Part shown: positions 1 to 5,965 of the stretch, one piece after another
How the letters are laid out: every line of letters begins with the position of its first letter
Numbering within the stretch: position 1 is the stretch's first letter
NCBI GenBank assembly: GCA_025934335.1
Contig: JAICYG010000105.1
Coordinates: 1 to 9,123 of the forward strand
Origin: Thermoleophilia bacterium
GTDB lineage: Bacteria > Actinomycetota > Thermoleophilia > Gaiellales > Gaiellaceae
DNA length: 9,123 bases
Reading direction: 5' to 3'
The notes under the pieces: generated by a model
The model's input: the letters and a program-made list of their open reading frames with translations, nothing else
Databases searched by the model: none
What the model was told of the DNA's origin: nothing
Translations under genes and position numbers: made by a program

Positions 1-18
1 GCACCCATGCTGTAGAGG

Positions 19-318
19 ATGGACGTCACCACCGCCACGTTCGAGCTCGAGGTCATCGAAGGCTCCAAGACCCTGCCTGTGGTGGTGGATTTCTGGGCGC
101 CGTGGTGCGGGCCGTGCAAGGCGATCGAGCCCGCCCTCGAGGAGCTGCCCGTCGAGGTGGTGAAGCTCGACATCGACGCGAACCCGCGGACCGCCGCGCG
201 CTACGGCGTGCTCTCGATCCCGACGGTGATCCTGTTCGCGAACGGGGAGCCGCGCGAGACGGTCCACGGCGCACGCCCGAAGAAGCACTTCGAGAAGGTC
301 TTCGCCCCGTACCTCTGA
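19..318 (+). CDS. Thioredoxin family protein, 99 aa
   Basis: A small single-domain thioredoxin, a cytoplasmic thiol-disulfide oxidoreductase that reduces protein disulfides and is recharged by thioredoxin reductase. The active site WCGPC is at residues 29-33, preceded by the usual VVVDFWAP strand. The cis-proline loop SIPT lies near residue 67 and is followed by the VILFANGE strand and turn. The length is slightly under the usual 105-110 aa. The ATG at 19 was chosen because a TAG lies in the same frame at 13-15. The only purine-rich stretch (AGAGG) touches the ATG, so the ribosome site is poor or the message is leaderless. There is no signal peptide or lipobox. The gene converges on the thi operon, and nothing here links it to thiamine. 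Family assignment is secure; the substrate cannot be told. Confidence 0.95.
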   Translation: MDVTTATFELEVIEGSKTLPVVVDFWAPWCGPCKAIEPALEELPVEVVKLDIDANPRTAARYGVLSIPTVILFANGEPRETVHGARPKKHFEKVFAPYL

Positions 319-323
319 GACAC

Positions 324-352
324 GGCTGCAGGCGCCCCGTCTGGTGGCAGCC
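324..352. terminator. Possible bidirectional terminator hairpin between thioredoxin and thiL
   Basis: The 84-bp gap between the convergent thioredoxin and thiL genes contains GGCTGC (324-329) and its exact complement GCAGCC (347-352). It also holds a tighter overlapping dyad, GGTGG-CAG-CCACC (343-355). There is no T-run on either side, so this is at best a weak or non-canonical terminator. The location is what favours it. Confidence 0.25.
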
Positions 353-402
353 ACCGTACAGTGCGCGCTACACGAAGGACTGGGCCGGAAGGGACGGTCG
401 GG

Positions 403-1218
403 TCAGGCGAAGTGCTCCCAGCCGCCGAGCTCGTACGGCTCGCAGTGGAGCCGGAGCTCGAGGCCTTCGCCCTCCTCGACGCGGCCGATCGCGTCGAAGC
501 GGCCCGCGTCGGGCACGGCCGCGAGCAGCTCGTAGTCCTCGCCGAACCCGACGTCGTCGAGCGTCGCACCGGTCGCGAGCGGGACGCGCTCCAGGTCGAC
601 GACGCAGCGGACGCCGGAGCGGCGGGCGATCCGACCGAGGTCGACGGCGAGCCCGTCGGAGACGTCCGTCAGCGCGTGCGCCGTGCGGGCGAGCTCCTTC
701 CCCTCGCCGACCCGGACCGGCGGCCGAACGTATCCCTGTTGGCGGAACGCCGCACCGGCCGCGCCGAGGGGCCCGGTCACGACGAGCACGTCGCCCGGCC
801 GCGCCCCGGCGCGGCCCGGGACGCGCGCGCTGCGGCCGAGCGCAGTCACCGTGACGGTCGCGACGGGCGACGCGGTCGTGTCGCCGCCGACGACCGGGAC
901 GCCGGCCTCCGCGATCCCCTCGTACAGCTCGACCGCGTCGGCGAGCCCGGTCGCGCCGGGCAGGCCGAGAGCAACGAGGAGCGCGACGGGATCCGCACCC
1001 GACGCCGCGAGATCGCTGACGTTGACGGCGACGGCGCGGAAGCCGAGCTCGCGCCAGCTCAACCAGTCGAAGCGAAAGTGGACGCCGTCGACGAGCGTGT
1101 CCTGCGTCACGACGAGGTCGCCGACGACGGCCGCGTCGTGCTCGACCCCGACGATCAGCCCTCGCCGCTCGAGCTCGGCAAGGAGGCCGAGCTCACCGAC
1201 GTCCGAGAGCCTCGTCAA
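403..1218 (-). CDS. thiL: Thiamine-monophosphate kinase ThiL
   Basis: ThiL phosphorylates thiamine monophosphate to thiamine pyrophosphate with ATP, the last step of TPP synthesis, in the cytoplasm. The protein (271 aa) opens with the family's LSDVGELGLL. Further family motifs are the acidic metal site (HDAAV at 27-31), DTLVDGVHF (40-48), NVSDLAASGA (66-75), VGGDTTAS (110-117), TDVSDGL (184-190), FGEDYELL, and a terminal GGWEHFA. The usual GDDAAV reads EHDAAV here. It is shorter than the about 310-330 aa common in the family, because of compact loops, but no motif is lost. The start is TTG (1218-1216) with GGAGG four bases upstream; the family-typical N-terminus supports it. The gene overlaps the end of thiE by 26 bp and is last in the operon, so it should be translationally coupled and under the upstream TPP riboswitch. 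Confidence 0.95.
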   Translation of the reverse strand: MTRLSDVGELGLLAELERRGLIVGVEHDAAVVGDLVVTQDTLVDGVHFRFDWLSWRELGFRAVAVNVSDLAASGADPVALLVALGLPGATGLADAVELYEGIAEAGVPVVGGDTTASPVATVTVTALGRSARVPGRAGARPGDVLVVTGPLGAAGAAFRQQGYVRPPVRVGEGKELARTAHALTDVSDGLAVDLGRIARRSGVRCVVDLERVPLATGATLDDVGFGEDYELLAAVPDAGRFDAIGRVEEGEGLELRLHCEPYELGGWEHFA

Positions 1219-1738
1219 CCGCCCTCCGGAGCGCCGGGTCGGTCGCGGCGCGAACGACCGCGACGCCGGCGGCGCCCGCTTCGATGCACGCCGCCGCGTT
1301 CGACGCGTCCACCCCCCCGATCGCGACGACCGGGACGGCGGCGACGGCGCAGATGCACCGCAGCCCCTCGAGCCCGATCGGCGGGTCCGCGTCCTCCTTC
1401 GACGGCGTCGCCCAGACGGGCCCGGCGCCGACGTAGTCGGCGTCGATGCCTTCGGCCTGCACGGAAGTTACGACCGACCGACCGAGCAGCAGCCCGTGCT
1501 CCCGCGCCCGCTCCGCGCCCTCGTCGCCCTGCCCGAGGTGGACGCCGTCGGCGCCGAGCGCGAGCGCCGCCTCGACGTCGTCGTTGACGACGAAGGTCGT
1601 GTCGAGCTCGCGAAAGCCGCGCCCGCGGTCGACGACCACGTTCGTCGGCGCCTTCACCCGCAGCTGCACGACAGTCGCTCCCGCCGCCACGGCGCGTCGC
1701 GCTGTATCGAGATCCGGGACGACGGCATGCACCCTCAC
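1193..1738 (-). CDS. thiE: Thiamine-phosphate synthase ThiE, short form
   Basis: ThiE joins HMP pyrophosphate and thiazole phosphate to give thiamine monophosphate, in a TIM barrel. Visible family signatures are VVQLRVK (23-29, pyrophosphate binding), VVNDDVEAALALGADGVHLGQGD (50-72, with the N-D metal pair at 52-53), YVGAGPVWATPSK (102-114), and VVAIGGVDASNAAACIEAGAAGVAVV near the C-terminus. At 181 aa it is clearly shorter than the about 205-220 aa norm. The N-terminus starts almost at the first barrel strand, and the region around residues 88-98 (usually GVSxHxxxEAxxAExxG) is condensed. The start is GTG (1738-1736), which overlaps the thiM stop as GTGA. A GGAAGG lies 11 bases upstream, and no other start codon fits in this frame nearby. 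All substrate-contact motifs appear intact, so I expect it to be active. Confidence 0.93.
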   Translation of the reverse strand: MRVHAVVPDLDTARRAVAAGATVVQLRVKAPTNVVVDRGRGFRELDTTFVVNDDVEAALALGADGVHLGQGDEGAERAREHGLLLGRSVVTSVQAEGIDADYVGAGPVWATPSKEDADPPIGLEGLRCICAVAAVPVVAIGGVDASNAAACIEAGAAGVAVVRAATDPALRRAVDEALGRR

Positions 1739-2517
1739 GAGACCCGAGCCCTTCCGTCCAGCTCGTCCGGGTCGAGCGCGGAAAGGGCGTCGTACAGCGC
1801 CACGTGGAACGACCCGGGGCCCTTCGCCTCGCGCGCCGCATCCTCGCCCGCCACGCCGAACGCGACGAGCGCCGAGACCGCGGCGTCGAACGGCGCGGCG
1901 ACGGCGAGGAAGCAGCCGGTGACGGCGCTCGACATGCAGCCCGTGCCCGTGACCTGCGCGAGGAGCGGATGGCCGTTCTCGATCCGGGCCGCCCGCTCGC
2001 CGTCGGAGACGTGGTCCACCGCTCCGGTCACCGATGCGACAACGCCGAGGCGCCGCGCCGCCTCGCGCGCGAGCTCTGCGGGATCGGCTCCGGTCTCGAT
2101 CGACTCGACGCCGCGCACCTCCGCGTCGACCCCGACGAGCGTCGCCACCTCGCCGCCGTTCCCGCGCAGCACCCGGACCTCGATCTCGTCGAGGATCCGC
2201 TTCGCCGTCTCCGTGCGATAGCTCGTCGCGCCGGCACCGACCGGGTCGAGCACGACCGGCACGCCGGCCGCGTTCGCGGCACGTCCCGCGAGCAGCATCG
2301 CCTCGACCCACGGCGGCGAGAGCGTGCCGATGTTGAGCACGAGCGCGCCGGCGAGACGGACCATCTCCTCGACCTCCTCGCGCGCGTGCGCCATCACGGG
2401 GAGCGCGCCGAGCGCCAGGGTCGCATTCGCGGTCTCGTTCATGACGACGTAGTTCGTGATCTGATGGACGAGCGGCTTGCGCTTGCGCAGGGCGCGCAGG
2501 GACTCTCCGGCGTTCAC
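1735..2517 (-). CDS. thiM: Hydroxyethylthiazole kinase ThiM
   Basis: ThiM phosphorylates salvaged 4-methyl-5-(2-hydroxyethyl)thiazole, giving ThiE its thiazole phosphate. The protein is 260 aa, normal for the family. The signature PLVHQITNYVVMN is at residues 15-27, VVLDPVGAGAT lies mid-protein, and RGNGGE takes the place of the usual RGNxSE. The catalytic loop is VTGTGCMSSA, with Cys at 194. The start is GTG (2517-2515), overlapping the thiD stop as GTGA. A good AAAGGAAG ribosome site sits just upstream inside thiD. The stop overlaps the thiE start in the same way. Together with thiD this points to salvage of thiamine breakdown products rather than de novo thiazole synthesis, since no thiG/thiS/thiF is nearby. 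Confidence 0.96.
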   Translation of the reverse strand: MNAGESLRALRKRKPLVHQITNYVVMNETANATLALGALPVMAHAREEVEEMVRLAGALVLNIGTLSPPWVEAMLLAGRAANAAGVPVVLDPVGAGATSYRTETAKRILDEIEVRVLRGNGGEVATLVGVDAEVRGVESIETGADPAELAREAARRLGVVASVTGAVDHVSDGERAARIENGHPLLAQVTGTGCMSSAVTGCFLAVAAPFDAAVSALVAFGVAGEDAAREAKGPGSFHVALYDALSALDPDELDGRARVS

Positions 2518-3296
2518 GTTCTTCCTTTCACGTGGAGGACGTCGACGGGACCGTCGCCCGCGCCGATCTCGACGAGGCCGTGGCGGACGGCGTCGGAGGC
2601 GGCGCGCGCGGCCCCTCGCGCCGCCTCCTCCAGGCGGACCCCGCGGGCGAGCAGCGCGGCGAGCGTCGCCGAGTGGGTGCAGCCCGCGCCGTGGGTTGCC
2701 GCCACGTCGAGGCGCTCGACCGGGATCTCGACGTGCCTCGCTCCGTCGAAGAGGTGGTCGACGGGGTCGCCGTGCCCGCCGGTCACGATCGCTGCGGGCG
2801 CGCCGAGCGCCACCACCCCCTCCGCGAGCTCCGCCTTCGACCGACTTAGTGTTGAGTCAACACAAAGTGCCCGGGCCTCGGCCAGGTTGGGCGTGACCAC
2901 GGTGGCCAGGGGGAAGAGGCGCGTGACGAGAGACTCCACCGCGTCGTCCTGCAGCAGCTTCGCACCGGAGGACGCGAGCATGACCGGGTCGACGACGAGC
3001 CGCACCGGGTGGTCTGCCAGGTACCCGGCGACGGTCTCGATGATCCGCCGCGAGAAGAGCATCCCCGTCTTCGCGGCGTCGACGCCGATGTCCGCGAACA
3101 CCGCCTCGAGCTGCGCGACGACGAAGCCCGGCGGCAGCTCGTGCACCGCGACCACGCCGACCGTGTTCTGCGCGGTCAGCGCCACGATCGCCGACATGCC
3201 GTGCGCCCCCGCCGCGGCGAACGCCTTCAGGTCGGCCTGGATGCCCGCGCCGCCGCCGCTGTCGGAGCCGGCGATCGTCAATGCTCGTGGAGCCAT
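2514..3296 (-). CDS. thiD: Hydroxymethylpyrimidine/phosphomethylpyrimidine kinase ThiD
   Basis: ThiD phosphorylates HMP and then HMP phosphate to HMP pyrophosphate, the pyrimidine substrate for ThiE. It is a ribokinase-like fold of 260 aa, normal length. Motifs are TIAGSDSGGGAGIQADLK (7-24), VVDPVMLASSGAKLL, VVTPNLAEA, VTGGHGDPVDHL and the anion-hole loop THGAGCTHS, with Cys at 206. The start is ATG (3296-3294), preceded directly by GGGAGAGG, which is also the 3' edge of the TPP riboswitch. This is the first gene of the thi operon. Residues about 143-151 (ALCVDSTLS) are encoded by unusually AT-rich codons (CTT TGT GTT, TCA ACA CTA AGT) that form a long palindrome, listed separately. They lie in a variable stretch of the family, so function is probably not affected. 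Confidence 0.96.
   Translation of the reverse strand: MAPRALTIAGSDSGGGAGIQADLKAFAAAGAHGMSAIVALTAQNTVGVVAVHELPPGFVVAQLEAVFADIGVDAAKTGMLFSRRIIETVAGYLADHPVRLVVDPVMLASSGAKLLQDDAVESLVTRLFPLATVVTPNLAEARALCVDSTLSRSKAELAEGVVALGAPAAIVTGGHGDPVDHLFDGARHVEIPVERLDVAATHGAGCTHSATLAALLARGVRLEEAARGAARAASDAVRHGLVEIGAGDGPVDVLHVKGRT
2844..2868. repeat. 25-bp AT-rich near-perfect palindrome inside thiD (operator-like)
   Basis: The core GTGTTGAGTCAACAC (2849-2863) is a perfect dyad around G2856. After one mismatch (A2848/A2864) the pairing continues with ACTT (2844-2847) against AAGT (2865-2868). In all, 11 of 12 half-site positions pair. The stretch is far richer in A/T than its surroundings. It looks like the binding site of a dimeric helix-turn-helix regulator, but I do not recognise which. 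No convincing -10 lies at the right distance from the TTGACT or TTGAGT hexamers within it. It could instead be a chance or inserted sequence tolerated in a variable part of ThiD. Confidence 0.55.
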
Positions 3297-3378
3297 CCTC
3301 TCCCTTCGCCGGTCCTAACCGGATCAGGTTCGACGGGTGTGATCTCAGCCCGGACGGGCACCCCGGTCACCCGAGGCT
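3297..3378 (-). promoter_or_regulatory. TPP (thi-box) riboswitch controlling thiDMEL
   Basis: Read on the minus strand, the RNA carries the thi-box hallmarks in order. GGGGTG pairs with CACCC (P2), and GCCC-GTCC-GGGC forms a short P3. CTGAGA (3348-3343) binds the pyrimidine moiety. ACCTGATCCGG (3329-3319) and the CCGG-TTAGGA-CCGG hairpin form P4/P5. The conserved GAAGGGA (3307-3301) closes the aptamer. CCTC at its 5' edge (3376-3373) can pair with the final GAGG (3300-3297), a possible P1 closing stem, though P1 is not fully clear by eye. The aptamer ends against the thiD ATG, with no room for a separate terminator or anti-terminator. Control is therefore probably translational: TPP binding would lock the GGGAGAGG ribosome site into the aptamer. 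Confidence 0.95.
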
Positions 3379-3383
3379 AGCAT
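3378..3383 (+). promoter_or_regulatory. Putative -10 element (TAGCAT) of a leaderless helicase promoter
   Basis: TAGCAT fits the actinobacterial TANNNT -10 consensus and ends 8 bases before the helicase ATG at 3392. That places the start of transcription at or next to the start codon. No Shine-Dalgarno is present (CGGCCTCT precedes the ATG), which fits leaderless translation. There is no good -35 hexamer, and any would lie in DNA that encodes the TPP riboswitch on the other strand. Confidence 0.45.
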
Positions 3384-3391
3384 CGGCCTCT

Positions 3392-5620
3392 ATGTCTGTG
3401 GACGTCCTGCGGTGGGAGGGCTTCCTGCAGGGCGAAGAGCTCGCGCAGCTCGCGACGGAGCCGCCGCGGGAGGCGCGGTTCGCACCGCTTCCGGACGAGC
3501 TCCATCCGGCGGCGCGCGGGGCGGCCGGCGTGCCGCACCTCTACACGCACCAGCGCGCGACCTGGGACGCAGCGGCGCGCGGCGAGCACGTGCTCGTCGC
3601 CACCGGCACCGCGAGCGGGAAGACGCTCGCCTTCAACCTGCCGGTGCTGGACGCGGTCGCACGCGAGCCGGCGACACGCGCTCTCTATCTCTACCCCACC
3701 AAGGCGCTCGCGCAGGACCAGTTCAGGACGCTCGCCGGCTATCGGCTGCCGGGGCTGCGACCCGCGATCTACGACGGGGACACGCCCGTCGAGCAGCGCC
3801 GCGCGATCCGCCGGCAGTCGAACGTCGTGCTGACGAACCCCGACATGGTCCACGTCGGCGTCCTCCCCAACCACGACGGCTGGGGCGACCTGCTCGCGAA
3901 CCTCCGCTACGTCGTCGTCGACGAGGCGCACGTCTACCGCGGGGTGTTCGGCTCTCACGTCGCGAACGTGCTGCGGCGCCTCGCGCGGCTCGCTCGGATC
4001 TACGGCTCCGCGCCGCAGTTCCTGCTCGCGTCGGCGACGATCTCGAACCCCGGTGAGCTGGGCGCCGCACTGGTCGGCGAGCGCATCACGGTGGTCGGCG
4101 ACGACGGGGCGCCGCGCGCGGAGCGGACGGTCGTGCTCTGGAACCCGCCTCTGCTCGAGGCGGATCTCGGCGTGCGCGGCTCGCCGCTCGCGGAAGCGGC
4201 GAAGCTGCAGGCGGCACTCGTGGAGCGCGGCCTGCGCACGCTCACGTTCGCGAAGAGCCGCAAGGCGGCCGAGCTGATCCACCGCTTCACCGTGGAGCGG
4301 CTGGGCGACGACAGGCACCTGTCGCCCTACCGTGCCGGCTACACGGCGACGCAGCGACGCGAGATCGAACGGCGGCTCTCGGAGGGCGACCTGCTCGGCG
4401 TGTCGGCGACGAACGCGCTCGAGCTGGGAATCGATATCGGGCTGCTCGACGCCGTGATCAGCGTCGGCTTCCCCGGCACCGTCGCGTCGCTGCGGCAGCA
4501 GTGGGGCCGCGCGGGCCGGCGGGGCAGCGGCCTGGCCGTGCTCGTCGCGAGCGAGGACGGCCTCGATCAGTTCTTCATGCGCGAGCCCGGGACGCTGCTC
4601 GGCCGGCGCGTGGAGGCGGCGATCCTCGACCACGCGAGCCCGCGCGTCCTCGCCGGTCACGTGCGAGCCGCGGCGTACGAGGCGCCGCTCACGGCCGCCG
4701 ACGAGCCGGAGTACCTGGCGGCGGCCCACGACGACCCGCTGCTGAAGGAGACGCCCGCGGGCTTCGTCTGGGCGGGGCGCGAGCATCCGGCGGCGGCGAT
4801 CCCGCTGCGCTCGATCGACCCCGACGCATTCACCGTCGTCGACGGCACGACCGGCGACGTGCTGGGGCTCGTCGAGCGCTCGCGTGCGTACCCGACCGTC
4901 CACGAGGGTGCCGTGTACCTCCACCGCGGCGAGTCGTACCTCGTGCGCGAGCTCGACCTGACGACGTTGCACGCGGTCGTGGAGCCGTTCAGGGGCAACT
5001 GGTACACCCAGCCGAAGACGGAGACGATGACCTCGATCGTCGAGCCGCGACGCGTCGAGTGGCGGCTCGGCATGGAGCTCTCGTTCGGCGAGATCGAAGT
5101 GACCGAGCAGGTGGTCGGGTACGAGCGCAAGACGATCTCGGGGCAGGAGCGGATCGAGCTCGTCCCGCTCGACCTGCCGGCGACGACGTTCGCGACGGAG
5201 GCGGTCTGGTTCCTGCCCGAGGCAATGCAGCTGGAAGGGCTCGAGGAGATGCCGCGCCTGCTCGGGACGCTGCATGCGGCCGAGCACGCGCTGATCGCGC
5301 TGCTGCCGCTGTGGGCGATGTGCGACCGCTGGGACATCGGCGGCCTCTCGACGAATGTCCACCCGCAGACGGGGAGGCCGACGGTGTTCGTGTACGACGG
5401 CCACGCCGGCGGCGTCGGCATCACGGAGCGCGGCTTCGAGCAGTTCGAGGGCTGGGTGCGCGATACGGCGGCGATGATCGCCGGCTGCCCCTGCTCGGAC
5501 GGCTGCCCCTCCTGCGTGCAGAGCCCCAAGTGCGGCAACCTGAACGACATGCTCGATAAGCAGGGAGCTCTGACCTTTCTCCGGCGGGCTGTCGATTTCG
5601 CGAGCGCTCGTTCGTCGTAG
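3392..5620 (+). CDS. mrfA: MrfA/YprA-like superfamily 2 DEAH helicase with C-terminal Zn-type cysteine motif
   Basis: A 742-aa ATP-dependent DNA helicase. An upstream Q-motif (YTHQ, Q54) precedes Walker A TGTASGKT (71-78), DEAH (177-180), SAT (214-216), and motif VI QQWGRAGR (369-376). The C-terminal third is the DUF1998/MZB-type region, containing HAAEHALIALLPLWAMCD and YDGHAGGVGI. It ends in C-P-C-S-D-G-C-P-S-C at 699-708, plus Cys 714. This layout and length match Bacillus MrfA (mitomycin repair factor A, about 749 aa) and its fungal relative Hrq1, whose cysteines are essential for repair. The function is thus probably excision of bulky or crosslinking DNA damage. The partner exonuclease MrfB is not adjacent. 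The start at ATG 3392 is preferred over the longer open frame because upstream residues have no family character and would be encoded by riboswitch DNA. Assignment to family is firm; the exact role is inference. Confidence 0.92.
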   Translation: MSVDVLRWEGFLQGEELAQLATEPPREARFAPLPDELHPAARGAAGVPHLYTHQRATWDAAARGEHVLVATGTASGKTLAFNLPVLDAVAREPATRALYLYPTKALAQDQFRTLAGYRLPGLRPAIYDGDTPVEQRRAIRRQSNVVLTNPDMVHVGVLPNHDGWGDLLANLRYVVVDEAHVYRGVFGSHVANVLRRLARLARIYGSAPQFLLASATISNPGELGAALVGERITVVGDDGAPRAERTVVLWNPPLLEADLGVRGSPLAEAAKLQAALVERGLRTLTFAKSRKAAELIHRFTVERLGDDRHLSPYRAGYTATQRREIERRLSEGDLLGVSATNALELGIDIGLLDAVISVGFPGTVASLRQQWGRAGRRGSGLAVLVASEDGLDQFFMREPGTLLGRRVEAAILDHASPRVLAGHVRAAAYEAPLTAADEPEYLAAAHDDPLLKETPAGFVWAGREHPAAAIPLRSIDPDAFTVVDGTTGDVLGLVERSRAYPTVHEGAVYLHRGESYLVRELDLTTLHAVVEPFRGNWYTQPKTETMTSIVEPRRVEWRLGMELSFGEIEVTEQVVGYERKTISGQERIELVPLDLPATTFATEAVWFLPEAMQLEGLEEMPRLLGTLHAAEHALIALLPLWAMCDRWDIGGLSTNVHPQTGRPTVFVYDGHAGGVGITERGFEQFEGWVRDTAAMIAGCPCSDGCPSCVQSPKCGNLNDMLDKQGALTFLRRAVDFASARSS
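5590..5616 (+). promoter_or_regulatory. Candidate ECF42-type promoter (TGTCGA-N17-CGTC)
   Basis: TGTCGA (5590-5595) and CGTC (5613-5616) are separated by exactly 17 bases. From memory, ECF42 sigma factors recognise TGTCGA at -35 and CGA/TC at -10, upstream of DGPF genes. The element lies in the last codons of the helicase gene and puts the transcription start about 20-25 bases before the DGPF start codon. The TGTCGA hexamer also occurs elsewhere in coding DNA (e.g. 1600-1605) without a CGTC at that spacing. The evidence is therefore the pairing, spacing and location together. Confidence 0.7.
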
Positions 5621-5644
5621 GACGACAGCGACAAGGAGGCGAAC

Positions 5645-5965
5645 GTGAAGTACGCGGTTCTGATCTACAGCAGCGAGGAAGGGCCCGCGTCCCCGGCCGA
5701 GCACGAGGTGTACATGGAGCTCTCCGGGCGCGACTCGACCTACGGCGGCGCGCAGCTCCATCCGGCGGCGACGGCGACGACCGTGCGCGTGCGGGACGGC
5801 GAGGCGCTGACGACGGACGGGCCCTTCGTCGAGACGAAGGAGGCGTTCGGCGGCTTCTACCTGATCGACGTCGAGAACCTCGACGACGCGCTCGATTTCG
5901 CGGCGACGATTCCCGCGGCGCGGGCCGGCGGCGCCGTCGAGGTGCGCCCGGTGGTGGAGCGCTGA
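5645..5965 (+). CDS. DGPF-domain (YCII-related) protein, ECF42 partner
   Basis: A 106-aa cytoplasmic protein of the YCII/DGPF family. It has an N-terminal MKYAVLIYSSEE strand, then TVRVRDGEALTTDGPFVETKEAFGGFYLID with the name-giving DGPF at residues 58-61, and the terminal IPAA...VEVRPV typical of the family. It is slightly short: the helical stretch after residue 20 is condensed compared with the usual 115-120 aa. The start is GTG at 5645, with a strong AAGGAGG (5633-5639) five bases upstream. The biochemical function of DGPF proteins is unknown. They are consistently encoded beside, and apparently controlled by, ECF42 sigma factors, as here, where the stop codon overlaps the sigma gene's start. 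Expression is probably driven by the TGTCGA/CGTC promoter just upstream. Confidence 0.93.
   Translation: MKYAVLIYSSEEGPASPAEHEVYMELSGRDSTYGGAQLHPAATATTVRVRDGEALTTDGPFVETKEAFGGFYLIDVENLDDALDFAATIPAARAGGAVEVRPVVER

Noticed and set aside
1..15. End of an upstream plus-strand gene (ATG CTG TAG)
   Set aside because: Only a stop codon and four codons are visible, which is too little to support a gene.
361..2221. Long plus-strand open frames opposite thiL, thiE and thiM
   Set aside because: They are low-complexity Arg/Ala/Pro/Ser-rich translations without ribosome sites or family signatures. The minus-strand thi genes explain the coding bias.
2832..2860. Promoter for thiM using TTGACT in the thiD palindrome as -35
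   Set aside because: The hexamer 17 bases downstream on the minus strand is AAGGCG, not a -10.
3281..3391. N-terminal extension of the helicase frame to 3281
   Set aside because: The extra 37 residues would be encoded by the antisense of the TPP riboswitch and the start of thiD, and show no family similarity. ATG 3392 gives the expected N-terminus and length.
3377..5761. A 794-codon open frame on the minus strand, antisense to the whole helicase gene and the start of the DGPF gene
   Set aside because: Its composition is Arg/Val/Gly/His-rich with no domain character. In DNA with strong third-position G/C bias, the antisense frame in register is usually open. The plus-strand genes there have clear motifs and ribosome sites.
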